Program-made: the position numbers and the translations under genes
Shown: piece after piece, positions 1 through 8,763 of the stretch
Layout of the letters: each line of letters starts with the position of its first letter
Numbering within the stretch: position 1 is the first letter of the stretch
The notes under the pieces: model-generated
Seen by the model: the letters and a program-made list of their open reading frames with translations, nothing else
Database searches by the model: none
What the model was told of the DNA's origin: nothing
Assembly (NCBI RefSeq): GCF_014885015.1
Contig: NZ_JABMIJ010000006.1
Coordinates: forward strand, 1 to 64,000
DNA: 64,000 nt
Origin: Spirabiliibacterium falconis
GTDB taxonomy: Bacteria; Pseudomonadota; Gammaproteobacteria; Enterobacterales; Pasteurellaceae
Reading direction: 5' to 3'

Positions 1-43
1 CAATGACAAGGAGAGTAGAGAAAAAGTAGAAAAAGGCAAGGGT

Positions 44-66
44 AAAGTGCGGTTAGACCGCACTTT
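44..66. terminator. Inverted USS pair, likely terminator
   Basis: AAAGTGCGGT, three bases, then ACCGCACTTT: two uptake signal sequences facing each other, able to form a 10 bp RNA stem. Paired USS between genes commonly act as terminators in this family. There is no strong T run here, so the terminator role is an inference. Confidence 0.5.
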
Positions 67-82
67 GGCGTGGGATTTTATG

Positions 83-106
83 AACCGCACTTTTAAAAGT
101 GCGGTT
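83..106. terminator. Perfect 24 bp USS palindrome after tauE-like gene
   Basis: A self-complementary 24-mer formed by two USS cores (AACCGCAC ... GTGCGGTT), just beyond the 3' end of the exporter gene read from the minus strand. It can end transcription of that gene; the short T run lies on the plus side. Confidence 0.55.
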
Positions 107-122
107 TTGCTAAGGGAATATC

Positions 123-929
123 TTAAATAAATTGTAGAACTACCATGTAAAGGGCGATAACCAGTAATATTAAACCTAGTAGCGTGTTGGCGAGTTTAGG
201 TTTAAGTACGCCACGAATTTTCATGGAGAAAAAGCTCATAACAAAAGAGCTGATCACGACAATGCTGACGATTGAAAAATTAACATATCCAATTTGCCAT
301 GAATTAGCGAGATGAATACTTGGCGTTTTTGAGAGGTAGCCATATAGGCTACCAAGTCCACCGATGACCATCATCCAGTTGGTATAGGCAGAAACTTGAT
401 GCGGCTTTACGCTGGGGAGTTGGTTGACTAGCGGCGCCATAATTGAGCCACCTCCGATGCCTGTCATGCCTGCGACACTGCCTCCAAATAAACACACGCC
501 AATGCCTTTCCAAGTGTCATTTGGGATTTTTTCGCCCTCTTTTATGGCTGTTTTGTATGGTGATGTGAGAAATGTTTTGAGTGCCAGTATAAGAAGTGTG
601 ACGACAAAAACGGTAATGATAATCCAATCTGCAACTAAAAAACTGATCTCAAAGCCAGCTTGAACGCCGATTATCATTCCAACTGACCATAAGAGCATAC
701 TGCGCATATTAATTTTAATTTGTTGTTTATGAAAGGAAATTAAATTAATCAGTGCGGTTCCCATCACAATGGTCAGTGAGGTAGCCGCCACCATTTGTAA
801 TGGAATATCAGGGAATAATGTATGTAGTGTTGGCACCATGAGTACGCCTCCGCCAATACCAAACAGCGCGGACATTAAATTTGTCAAGATGCCGCAAATA
901 ATCAGAATACAGATAAGTGATATTGTCAT
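123..929 (-). CDS. TauE/SafE family anion exporter
   Basis: Integral membrane protein of about 268 residues with roughly eight hydrophobic segments, of the TauE/SafE (DUF81) family, which moves sulfite, sulfoacetate or related anions out of the cytoplasm. The repeat-like glycine motifs GIGGG occur in both halves (near residues 25 and 160), as usual for this two-repeat family. ATG at 929 is chosen; a TTG four codons upstream is possible, and neither has a clear ribosome site. The gene follows a sulfatase and a sodium symporter on the same strand, separated from the sulfatase by a USS hairpin. The context suggests it disposes of sulfate or sulfite set free by the sulfatases; the substrate is inferred. 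Confidence 0.8.
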   Translation of the reverse strand: MTISLICILIICGILTNLMSALFGIGGGVLMVPTLHTLFPDIPLQMVAATSLTIVMGTALINLISFHKQQIKINMRSMLLWSVGMIIGVQAGFEISFLVADWIIITVFVVTLLILALKTFLTSPYKTAIKEGEKIPNDTWKGIGVCLFGGSVAGMTGIGGGSIMAPLVNQLPSVKPHQVSAYTNWMMVIGGLGSLYGYLSKTPSIHLANSWQIGYVNFSIVSIVVISSFVMSFFSMKIRGVLKPKLANTLLGLILLVIALYMVVLQFI

Positions 930-1021
930 AATCGTTATCAAATGGTGTTAGGTTGTACTATTGTGACGGAAATTAGACATTACACGCTATGATCATAGTC
1001 ATATTTTAACAATATTTTATA

Positions 1022-1050
1022 ACCGCACTTAGTATGGCTCTAAGTGCGGT
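1022..1050 (-). terminator. USS hairpin after sulfatase gene
   Basis: ACCGCACTTAG, seven bases, CTAAGTGCGGT: an 11 bp inverted repeat made of two USS, placed between the sulfatase stop and the downstream exporter gene. On the minus strand it is followed by the AT-rich TATAAAATATTG. It would reduce read-through into the exporter gene. Confidence 0.55.
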
Positions 1051-1055
1051 CATTA

Positions 1056-2465
1056 TTACGCACCCGTATACTTTGGATTTGGTTGTGGAATTCGTGCACC
1101 TACATCCACTTTCCATTTATCCAATTTTGCTTTTAGTTTGTTCACAATGTCAGGGTGTTTCGCACTCAGATCATGTTTTTCGCCTATATCATGGTGAATA
1201 TGGTAAAGCTCTAATCTTCCGTCTTCAAAAAATTCAAGTAATTTCCATTCTCCATCACGGATTGAACAGCCTGGGGTACATCCTTGATTGCTATAATGCG
1301 GATAGTGCCAGTAAAGTGCTCTATCAAGTGCGGTTTGCTCTTGGGTCAGGATTGGCAAAATGCTAACACCATCGCAATGTTGTTCTGGTCGCAACGGTAG
1401 ACCAGCAGCTTCCAGCAAAGTGGGATAGAAGTCAGTTGAGGTAACGGGTGTTTCCAGTAATATATTAGGTGCGATTTTTCCCTTCCAGCGTATAATGAGA
1501 GGCTCTCGTGTACCACCTTCATACATCCAGCCTTTGCCTTCACACAATGGCTTATTTGTGGTTGGTGAACCTTCGGCTGTGGCAAGCCCGCCATTATCAC
1601 TATAAAAGATGACAATGGTATCTTCTTCAAGTCCATTTTCTTTTAAGCAGTCAAGCACACGTCCAATGTTCCAGTCGAGATTTTCCACCATTGCGGCATA
1701 GGTCGGATCACTTTGCACGGTGCGACGCAGCACGTAATCATCTTGTTTGTGTATGCAAGGGAAGTGTTCGCCTTTTTCAAATGGATTGATTTGATCAAGC
1801 CCTAGACTGCGTGCTTTTTTGCGATATTTTTCCACCAGTTCTGCATAGCACTCAATTGGGGTGTGTACGGCGTAGTGGGAGAGATACATAAACCATGGTT
1901 GATCACTGTTTTGTCCTTCGTTGATCAGCTTGATGGCCTCGTCAGTAAGGCGGTCAGTAAGGTATTCACCTTCTGGACCATCTTCAAGAGTTTCAATGCC
2001 ATAAGGGGAGAAATAGCCTTTAAATGGGTGTCCCCAATCGCAACCACCAATGTTGACATCAAATCCATGTTTATCAGGGTAGGTTTCAAAGCGGCGTTCA
2101 TCATGTTTGCTTAAATGCCATTTTCCGACATGCCAAGTGCGGTAGCCACCTGCTTTCAAGGCGTTGGCAAGGGAAAATTCATCGGTGCTGAGGTGATCGA
2201 TATAAGGTACATCGGCAAGTTTGCCTTCTGAGCGTCCACCAAGCCACTGGGTCATGCCTAAGCGGGCTGGATATTTACCCGTTAAAATACTGGCTCGTGT
2301 TGGTGAGCATACAGGACAAGAGGCGTAAGCATCGGTAAAACGTGCTCCCTCTTGCGCCAACTGATCTAGGCGTGGTGTTTCATAGAATGTGCTGCCATAG
2401 CAGCCAGTGTCTGTCCAGCCGTAGTCATCGAGCAAGATAAATAAGATATTCGGTTTCTTTGCCAT
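1056..2465 (-). CDS. Cytosolic S1 family sulfatase (Cys type)
   Basis: A 469-residue alkaline-phosphatase-superfamily sulfatase. Seen in the sequence: metal-binding DD at residues 13-14, the signature C-S-P-T-R at 53-57 followed by ASILTG (Cys53 would become formylglycine), GKWH at 114-117, a catalytic-type His near 201 and DNGG at 290-293. It resembles arylsulfatases acting on sulfated amino sugars; the substrate is not fixed by sequence. There is no signal peptide, so it should act in the cytoplasm. The start at 2465 has AAGGAG eight bases upstream. An in-frame ATG at 2471 would overlap the symporter stop as ATGA but is too close to the ribosome site. It is the second gene of the symporter-sulfatase operon. 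Confidence 0.88.
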   Translation of the reverse strand: MAKKPNILFILLDDYGWTDTGCYGSTFYETPRLDQLAQEGARFTDAYASCPVCSPTRASILTGKYPARLGMTQWLGGRSEGKLADVPYIDHLSTDEFSLANALKAGGYRTWHVGKWHLSKHDERRFETYPDKHGFDVNIGGCDWGHPFKGYFSPYGIETLEDGPEGEYLTDRLTDEAIKLINEGQNSDQPWFMYLSHYAVHTPIECYAELVEKYRKKARSLGLDQINPFEKGEHFPCIHKQDDYVLRRTVQSDPTYAAMVENLDWNIGRVLDCLKENGLEEDTIVIFYSDNGGLATAEGSPTTNKPLCEGKGWMYEGGTREPLIIRWKGKIAPNILLETPVTSTDFYPTLLEAAGLPLRPEQHCDGVSILPILTQEQTALDRALYWHYPHYSNQGCTPGCSIRDGEWKLLEFFEDGRLELYHIHHDIGEKHDLSAKHPDIVNKLKAKLDKWKVDVGARIPQPNPKYTGA

Positions 2466-2467
2466 AA

Positions 2468-4228
2468 TCATGACTCCTTATTATGATTGTAGCGGTTTGC
2501 GATATAGCGATTATAGATGGGCTGAACTTTTAAGTGTAGCCACAGGCAAACTGCAACACAAAGTGCGGTTGTGAGAATAAAATAGGTCCAAAAGTCAGGG
2601 GAAACGACATCGTCTGCATAGGCTAATCCCACTTTTGAGAACACGACATAAATTAATGTTGCACACGAAAGTAGAATGCCGCTGGTTAGCAGTGAATAGT
2701 TCCACGCATTCATATTGACTTTGGCTTTGTGTGTGGCGAGTGCAGTTTTTGTTTCGCCTGGGCGCACTTTTGCCCATACGATCAACATAATCATTTCAAA
2801 GATGAAAAGTAAGCCATACACGTGCATCCAGTGGATATGAATATATTTTTTCAAACCAAAAACCAATAAATAGTATACGATCACATGGAAGATAATCATA
2901 AATTTCGCAGCAAATTCGCTCACATGGATACGTTTGCCAAATAAACCGAGTAAAACTAGGCTAACGATTGGAATCGCAATGAAGCCAGTGAATTGTTGTA
3001 AGAAAATAAATAAGCCTTGTGGTGCATAGAAGAGGTTAGGGGCAATTACAATGGTGAGTGCTGAGCACGCAATTCCAAAGACTTTTGAGACTTTAATCAC
3101 TTTCTCATCATCCGCATGAGGATTCACAATCGGTTTATAAATATCAACTGCAAACAGTGTGGAGGCAGAGTTGATCAACGAGTTATACGTTGAAAATACA
3201 GCCCCCAGTAATACCGCAACAAATAAACCGAGTAATGGTGCGGGCAAGACATTAGCCACTAAGGTTGGGTAAGCTAAATCTTTACTTTCAAAGCCAGCAC
3301 CATAAAGGTGAAATGCAATTAATCCAGGGAAAAGTGCAATAAACGGCACAATCATTTTAAAGAAGCCTGCTAATAGCAACCCTTTTTGACCAGCACGCAA
3401 GCTTTCTGCACCCAATGCCCGCTGAATGATGAATTGGTTTGTTCCCCAATAGAAGGTGGCAAGCACCATTAAACCTGTGAATACCGCAGCAATAGGGATG
3501 GCATCAAGTGTTGAGCTTACGCCAATCGCATCCAGTTTTTCCGTATGTGTTACAGCAATATAGTGTAGGGCTTCAACTAAATTTCCTTGAATTTTATCGC
3601 CTAATGCCACTAAGCCAAATACAGGAATCATACAGCCAATGACCAACAGCCCAATGCCATTTAACGTATCAGACACCGCAACGGCTTTCAGACCACCTGC
3701 AATAGCATAAATAGCACCGATAATACCAATCACTACAGTACATAGCCATAACGCTTCCATTTTAGACAGCCCAAGCCAATGCTCAATATTGAGAATTTTC
3801 ATCAATGCCAGTGCACCCCCATAAAGTACAGTTGGGGACCACACAAACAAATATCCAAACATAAAAAGGTAAACTATCAATTTACGAGTACCTTCGCCGT
3901 AGTGGGAGCTTAAAAATTCAGGCATTGTTGAAAATGCGCCCCCTAAATACATTGGTAGGAATAAAATGGCTAACAAAATAATACCGCGAATGGCCCAAAT
4001 TTCCCATGCAAGTGCGGTCATATTCCCTGCATAGGCGACCCCACTTTGCCCAACAAGCTGCTCGGTAGAAATATTCGTTAACAGCAGAGAGCCGGCAATG
4101 AATAAGGCACCGAGTTTATTGCCAGCAAGAAAATAGCCGCTAGAGGTTGAAACGGTTCCTTTCGTTTTATACCACGAAAACCAAGCCACAAATGCCATAA
4201 AGGCAAAACACGTTATGAATGCAAACAT
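2468..4228 (-). CDS. Sodium:solute symporter (SSS family), sulfatase-linked
   Basis: A 586-residue membrane protein of the solute:sodium symporter family (SLC5/SGLT-like), with the typical N-terminal stretch (GYFLAG, then STEQLVGQ) and about 14 hydrophobic segments. It is similar in plan to the second symporter at 4544 and to E. coli YidK. The start at 4228 is preceded by AGGAG at good spacing; an upstream ATG at 4252 lacks this. Its stop overlaps the ribosome site of the sulfatase gene, so the two are one operon. It probably brings in the sulfated sugar handled by the sulfatase; the exact solute is unknown. It is transcribed divergently from the second symporter across a region with CRP sites. 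Confidence 0.85.
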   Translation of the reverse strand: MFAFITCFAFMAFVAWFSWYKTKGTVSTSSGYFLAGNKLGALFIAGSLLLTNISTEQLVGQSGVAYAGNMTALAWEIWAIRGIILLAILFLPMYLGGAFSTMPEFLSSHYGEGTRKLIVYLFMFGYLFVWSPTVLYGGALALMKILNIEHWLGLSKMEALWLCTVVIGIIGAIYAIAGGLKAVAVSDTLNGIGLLVIGCMIPVFGLVALGDKIQGNLVEALHYIAVTHTEKLDAIGVSSTLDAIPIAAVFTGLMVLATFYWGTNQFIIQRALGAESLRAGQKGLLLAGFFKMIVPFIALFPGLIAFHLYGAGFESKDLAYPTLVANVLPAPLLGLFVAVLLGAVFSTYNSLINSASTLFAVDIYKPIVNPHADDEKVIKVSKVFGIACSALTIVIAPNLFYAPQGLFIFLQQFTGFIAIPIVSLVLLGLFGKRIHVSEFAAKFMIIFHVIVYYLLVFGLKKYIHIHWMHVYGLLFIFEMIMLIVWAKVRPGETKTALATHKAKVNMNAWNYSLLTSGILLSCATLIYVVFSKVGLAYADDVVSPDFWTYFILTTALCVAVCLWLHLKVQPIYNRYIANRYNHNKES

Positions 4229-4310
4229 ACTTTTCTCCTGTGTTTTAAACATGCCAAATTAGTGTAAAGCGAAGATGCGAAAGCAATTATGATCGCAGTC
4301 AGAAACTGAA

Positions 4311-4326
4311 TGTGAAATAACTCACA
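4311..4326. promoter_or_regulatory. CRP site (perfect half-sites)
   Basis: TGTGA-AATAAC-TCACA has both consensus half-sites of the cAMP-CRP operator with the standard six-base spacer. It lies about 85 bases upstream of the leftward symporter start. It implies carbon catabolite control of the sulfated-sugar genes. Confidence 0.75.
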
Positions 4327-4370
4327 AAAATAAAAAGTGCGGTTGAAAAGAAATTAAAAATAGTGTGTTT

Positions 4371-4386
4371 CGTGATTGAGATCACT
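4371..4386. promoter_or_regulatory. Second CRP site
   Basis: CGTGA-TTGAGA-TCACT keeps the inner GTGA-N6-TCAC palindrome and the ATTGAGAT-like core of the CRP consensus. It is centred 61 bases from the first site, about six helical turns, so both could act on the divergent promoters. Confidence 0.65.
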
Positions 4387-4543
4387 TGTACTATATGATC
4401 ATTATCATAACGATTTTCTAACAAAAGCAACTACGCTAAAGTGGCACTCTCCAAGAAGGAAGTGATTTTACAATATATTGATCTTTATGATTATTTTATC
4501 TATCGCGCATAAGGTGCTGCAAAGTGCGGTTTAAGGAGCAAAT

Positions 4544-6220
4544 ATGTTTGTTACAATTATGAGTTTTCTCGTGGTGACAGGGCTGGTCGCCTTGTTTTCA
4601 TGGTATAGAACTAAAAATGATGATTTAACCACATCCAAAGGCTATTTTTTAGCAGGGCGTGGATTAGGTGGATTAGTGATTGGCTGTTCCATGGTGTTGA
4701 CATCATTATCAACAGAGCAGTTAATTGGTGTAAATGCGAATTCGTATAAAGGCAATTTCTCTATTATTGCCTGGACAGTGCAGTCAGTAATTCCGCTGTG
4801 CTTTTTGGCGTTATATCTATTACCGAAATACATTAAAAATGGCTACACTACCATTCCAGAATTTTTTGAAAATCGCTTTGACCGCCAAACACGGCTCATA
4901 ATGTCAACGCTATTTTTGATTTTCTATCTTTTTATTGCTATTCCAACCGCACTTTATACTGGCGCAATTGCGTTTAATAAAATCTTTAATCTGGAGACGA
5001 TTTTTGGCATTACCTATGCGGAATCAATTGTTTACACTGTGATCGCCATTGGTATTGTCGGGTCGATTTATGCTATTTTTGGTGGCTTGAAAGCAGTTGC
5101 TGTATCAGATACCGCTAATGCGATTATCTTAGTAATTGGTGCGTTATTAGTGCCACTTTTTGCCCTTGCCTATTTGGGCGATGGTAGCTTGACGGATGGG
5201 ATGAAAATTATCACCACAACGCATGTGGAAAAATTCAACGCCATTGGTAGTGCGACAGATGCCGTGCCATGGCCTGCGATGTTTACAGGTATCTTGATTG
5301 TTAATTTCTTCTACTGGACAACGAACCAAGCCATTGTGCAACGTGCATTGGGGGCTAGAAATCTGCAAGCTGGGCAAAAAGGGATATTAATTGCGGCACT
5401 TTTCTTACTCTTATTACCAATTATTTTGAATTTGCCAGGGTTATTGAGCTTCCACATTGTTGGCCCTGGTCTTGATCCAATTGATTTATCGTATCCAGAG
5501 TTGGTTAATCGCGTACTACCAACCGCACTTAAAGGCTTTTTTGTGGCTGCACTATTTGGGGCGATTTTGAGTACATTCAATTCATTTTTGAACTCTGCAG
5601 CCACTATTTACTGTAAAGATTTGCTACCGTCTATTAGCCATAAAGTGCGGTCTGAGCAAGAACTTATTCGGCACGCCAAAAAAATCTCAGCTGTTATGGC
5701 TGTCATTACGATGATTATTGCTCCGCTCTTAATGTTTGGTACAGACGGTATTTTCCTTGTTGTAAAACGTTTTGCAGGCTTTGTGAACATTCCTATCGTG
5801 GCACTCTTCGCGGTGGGGATTTTCAACCGTACTGTGTCAGGTAAAGCGGCACGCATTGCAGTATTACTACACATCATTTTATATTTCACATTAGTGTGGG
5901 TATTGCAAGTGAAAGCCAACTTTGTGTACGTTATGGCATGGTTGTTTGTGTTTGATGTGGTTGTGATGTTGGTATTGGGGCAATTCATGAAACGCGTAGA
6001 ACCTTATCAAGATAGCGTAGTCAACAAAGGGGATGTCGATCTTTCAAATTGGAAATATGCTAAGATGACCGTGGCATCACTGGTATTAGGTTTGGTAACA
6101 CTCTATTCGCTATTATCGCCAATTGGACTCGCATCAGATTGGGGTAATCCGTCAATGATTTTATTAGCGTATGCTGTTATCCAAATTATCATAATCCTTG
6201 TTATGCGTAAAAAAGCATAG
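4544..6220 (+). CDS. Sodium:solute symporter, YidK-like
   Basis: A 558-residue SSS-family transporter with [11 protein letters not shown] and STEQLIG near the N-terminus and about 14 membrane segments. It is most like E. coli YidK, which is also encoded next to a sulfatase (YidJ). AAGGAG precedes the ATG at proper spacing. It is the first gene of a three-gene rightward operon with a sulfatase (9 bp downstream) and a ROK kinase. Likely role: sodium-driven uptake of a sulfated or amino sugar. It is clearly related to the other symporter at 2468-4228, so the two divergent operons may handle related but different solutes. No truncation is visible. Confidence 0.85.
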   Translation: MFVTIMSFLVVTGLVALFSWYRTKNDDLTTSKGYFLAGRGLGGLVIGCSMVLTSLSTEQLIGVNANSYKGNFSIIAWTVQSVIPLCFLALYLLPKYIKNGYTTIPEFFENRFDRQTRLIMSTLFLIFYLFIAIPTALYTGAIAFNKIFNLETIFGITYAESIVYTVIAIGIVGSIYAIFGGLKAVAVSDTANAIILVIGALLVPLFALAYLGDGSLTDGMKIITTTHVEKFNAIGSATDAVPWPAMFTGILIVNFFYWTTNQAIVQRALGARNLQAGQKGILIAALFLLLLPIILNLPGLLSFHIVGPGLDPIDLSYPELVNRVLPTALKGFFVAALFGAILSTFNSFLNSAATIYCKDLLPSISHKVRSEQELIRHAKKISAVMAVITMIIAPLLMFGTDGIFLVVKRFAGFVNIPIVALFAVGIFNRTVSGKAARIAVLLHIILYFTLVWVLQVKANFVYVMAWLFVFDVVVMLVLGQFMKRVEPYQDSVVNKGDVDLSNWKYAKMTVASLVLGLVTLYSLLSPIGLASDWGNPSMILLAYAVIQIIIILVMRKKA

Positions 6221-6229
6221 GAGTAAACG

Positions 6230-7678
6230 ATGAATAATGTTGTCTATATTTTGTTGGATCAGGTTAGAAAGGATATGCTGGGTGCTTATGGGCATAAAAT
6301 TGTTAAAACACCCAACATTGATCGACTTGCTAAAGAAGGGATTCGTTTTAATAATGCGTTTACCCCCGCCTCCGTGTGTGGACCAGCAAGGACATCATTA
6401 TTTACAGGACTAATGCCGTCATCGCACGGCATTATCCGCAATGGTGAAAAAGGCGGTACGGGAGAGATCAGTCGAGATCAAGCTAATATTGCGAATGTGC
6501 GTGGTTATAACACCTATGTAGTGGGTAAATGGCATGTCGGAACACGGTCAGTGCCAGAGGATTATGCCATTCAAGGGCATAATTTTGATGGCTATGGCTA
6601 CCCAGGCAGTGGCGTATATAAAAACTTGGTGTTTGATCAGCCGCCAACACACTCGAACCGCTATAAAGAGTGGTTAGAGGAAAAGGGCTTTGACATTCCT
6701 GAAGTGAGCCGCGCTTATTTTGGCGACAACCCGCACTTGCGTGTTCAAGAGTTGTGCGGGTTGCTTTCAGGCACAAAAGAAGCCACTATTCCGTATTTCA
6801 TCATAGATGAAGCCAAACGCTACATTCAAGAATCGATTGATGAAAACAAACCGTTTTTTGCTTGGGTCAACTTCTGGGGGCCACATACTCCGTGCATTGT
6901 GCCTGAGCCGTATTATTCGATGTATAACCCAGATGATGTGGTGCTGGATAAAAGCTTTTTCACACCACTGGAAGGCAAACCAGGTCATTACAAAACCATC
7001 TCTAAGATGTGGGGCATGTGGAGTGCCAGTGAAGCGCATTGGAAAGAGGTTATTTGTAAATTCTGGGGCTACATTACCCTCATTGATGACGCCATCGGTG
7101 AGCTTTTTGCCTTTTTAGAAGAAAAAGGGCTTTATGACAAAACCTTTGTGGTGGCAACGGCGGATCACGGTGATGCCATGGGCGCACATAAAATGATTGA
7201 AAAAGGTGAGTTTATGTTTGAAACCACCTATAACATTCCTATGATTATCAAAGATCCGCAATCAAATCGCGTGAATGAAGAAGATGATAATCTGATTTAC
7301 CTCCACGATCTCACTTCAACCGTGTTTGATATTGCTGGGCAAGCTGTGCCTGACACATTTGAGGGCGAAAGTTTGTTGCCAATTGTGCGAGAACATAAAA
7401 ATAATACCCGCAAAGGAGTGTTAGGGCAGTTGGCAGGGCATTTTGTCTATTTTGAACAGCGTATGTGGCGACGCAAAGATTACAAATTGGTGTTCAACGC
7501 CAGCGATGTATGTGAACTTTATGACATCAAAAACGATGTGGAAGAATTACATAATCTTTTTTATGACAACGCATACCGTGCGATTAAAAAAGAGATGTTG
7601 GAAGAAATGTATGCCGAAATGTTGCGTCTTAAAGATCCACTAGCAAATTGGGTGTATCGCATTATTGATGAAATCTAA
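6230..7678 (+). CDS. Cytosolic S1 family sulfatase, YidJ-like
   Basis: A 482-residue sulfatase of the alkaline phosphatase superfamily. Motifs seen: metal-site Asp10 (DQ here instead of the DD of the other sulfatase), the formylglycine signature C-G-P-A-R at 50-54 followed by TSLFTG, GKWHVG at 99-104, His219 (GPHT) and DHGD at 312-315. There is no signal peptide, so it is cytoplasmic. It differs enough from the sulfatase at 1056-2465 (DHGD versus DNGG; CGPAR versus CSPTR) to suggest another substrate or linkage. The start has GGAG nearby. It sits between the YidK-like symporter and the ROK kinase in one operon; E. coli yidJ-yidK is the closest known pairing. Confidence 0.88.
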   Translation: MNNVVYILLDQVRKDMLGAYGHKIVKTPNIDRLAKEGIRFNNAFTPASVCGPARTSLFTGLMPSSHGIIRNGEKGGTGEISRDQANIANVRGYNTYVVGKWHVGTRSVPEDYAIQGHNFDGYGYPGSGVYKNLVFDQPPTHSNRYKEWLEEKGFDIPEVSRAYFGDNPHLRVQELCGLLSGTKEATIPYFIIDEAKRYIQESIDENKPFFAWVNFWGPHTPCIVPEPYYSMYNPDDVVLDKSFFTPLEGKPGHYKTISKMWGMWSASEAHWKEVICKFWGYITLIDDAIGELFAFLEEKGLYDKTFVVATADHGDAMGAHKMIEKGEFMFETTYNIPMIIKDPQSNRVNEEDDNLIYLHDLTSTVFDIAGQAVPDTFEGESLLPIVREHKNNTRKGVLGQLAGHFVYFEQRMWRRKDYKLVFNASDVCELYDIKNDVEELHNLFYDNAYRAIKKEMLEEMYAEMLRLKDPLANWVYRIIDEI

Positions 7679-7694
7679 TTAAGCGAGGTATTTA

Positions 7695-8648
7695 ATGAAA
7701 TATTATGCAGGTGTTGACATTGGCGGCACGAATACCAAAATCGGGCTGGTGGATGGCAGTTTCAATGTGCTGGTGCAAACTCAAATTAAAACCCTTTCTA
7801 GTGAAGGTGCTGAGCGTACTTTTACCCGTATTTGGGATCGTATTAAGCAACTTGCCAGCGAGCAGGGGCTTGATATAACCGCACTTAAGGGGATCGGGTT
7901 AGGCATTCCTGGACCAGTTGTGGATAACGCCATCGTTAAAATTGCCGCTAATTTTTCTTGGGGTAATGATTTTAATGCCAAAGCATTGCTGGAACGCATC
8001 TCCAATAAACCCGTAAAAGTGGATAACGATGTGCGTGTTATTACCCTTGGCGAAAAATTGTTCGGACAATGTCAAGACTACCAAAATGCAATCGTCATTC
8101 CAATTGGTACAGGTGTTGCTTCAGGGCTCATTATCAATGGTCAAGTTGTATCAGGTTCTGTAGGTTTTGCTGGCGAATTTGGGCATATTTGTGTAGAAGA
8201 AAATGGCTATAAGTGCGGTTGTGGTTTAACAGGTTGCCTCGAAACCTATGTTTCTGCACCAGGGATTGTGCGTGCGGCGAAAAAAGCACTTAAAGATAAT
8301 CCAAAGGGCATACTTTATCAAAATTTTCATAACTGCTTAGAACGCCTTGAAGCACACCATGTTTTTGAGTGTGCTCAAGCAAATGATGAAGTTGCTATAC
8401 ATGTGATCGACCAATTTTGCCGCCATCTTGCATTTGGAATGGGGGTATTAGTGAACCTACTCAATCCGCAAGCGATTGTTTTGGCAGGTGGTGTGGCGAA
8501 ATCGGGCGATTATATTATTCAACGCGTGTGGCATTATCTACCGCACTTTGCACTTGGTGTGTCGCTCAAATCACTTAGCATAAGTGCAACCGCACTTTCA
8601 GAGGAAGCGGGAATCAAAGGGGCTGCAGCATTAATGATTAATGACTAA
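7695..8648 (+). CDS. ROK family sugar kinase
   Basis: A 317-residue ROK (repressor/ORF/kinase) protein without a DNA-binding N-terminus, so a kinase rather than a repressor. Seen: phosphate-binding DIGGTNTK at 8-15, catalytic-type Asp112 in DND, ExxxGH-like GEFGH at 160-164, and the ROK zinc cluster CGCGLTGC at 174-181. Family members phosphorylate glucose, N-acetylglucosamine or N-acetylmannosamine with ATP. Placed last in the symporter-sulfatase operon, it probably phosphorylates the desulfated sugar, with an N-acetylhexosamine as a reasonable guess. A hairpin terminator follows directly. Confidence 0.85.
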   Translation: MKYYAGVDIGGTNTKIGLVDGSFNVLVQTQIKTLSSEGAERTFTRIWDRIKQLASEQGLDITALKGIGLGIPGPVVDNAIVKIAANFSWGNDFNAKALLERISNKPVKVDNDVRVITLGEKLFGQCQDYQNAIVIPIGTGVASGLIINGQVVSGSVGFAGEFGHICVEENGYKCGCGLTGCLETYVSAPGIVRAAKKALKDNPKGILYQNFHNCLERLEAHHVFECAQANDEVAIHVIDQFCRHLAFGMGVLVNLLNPQAIVLAGGVAKSGDYIIQRVWHYLPHFALGVSLKSLSISATALSEEAGIKGAAALMIND

Positions 8649-8672
8649 AAGGGCGCAATGCCCTTTTTTATT
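8647..8672 (+). terminator. Rho-independent terminator after ROK kinase
   Basis: AAAAGGGC-GCAAT-GCCCTTTTTTATT: a short GC-rich stem followed by six T, starting at the stop codon of the kinase gene. Confidence 0.75.
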
Positions 8673-8675
8673 ATC

Positions 8676-8691
8676 TGTTATCTCTATCACA
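8676..8691. promoter_or_regulatory. Probable CRP site before Crp/Fnr-type regulator
   Basis: TGTTA-TCTCTA-TCACA matches nine of ten half-site bases of the CRP operator and lies about 80 bases before the regulator's start. It was called by eye only. Confidence 0.45.
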
Positions 8692-8763
8692 AATTTATCA
8701 ATTGCATTTTTTATTCGCTCAAAAGCGTGGCAAAATCAAGCAAAGCAGTTATTGAGATGAATT

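Larger units (their letters stand above)
4229..4543. promoter_or_regulatory. Divergent promoter region of the two symporter operons
   Basis: This 315 bp gap separates two divergently transcribed symporter-sulfatase operons and should hold both promoters. It contains two CRP-type sites (listed separately), an ATGAT-CATT-ATCAT inverted repeat at 4395-4408 that only weakly resembles an FNR box, and USS copies. I see no other gene in it. Confidence 0.7.

Noticed and set aside
4395-4408. FNR box ATGAT-CATT-ATCAT
   Set aside because: Each half differs from TTGAT/ATCAA at one outer base, and such AT-rich palindromes are common here. It was not called as a site.
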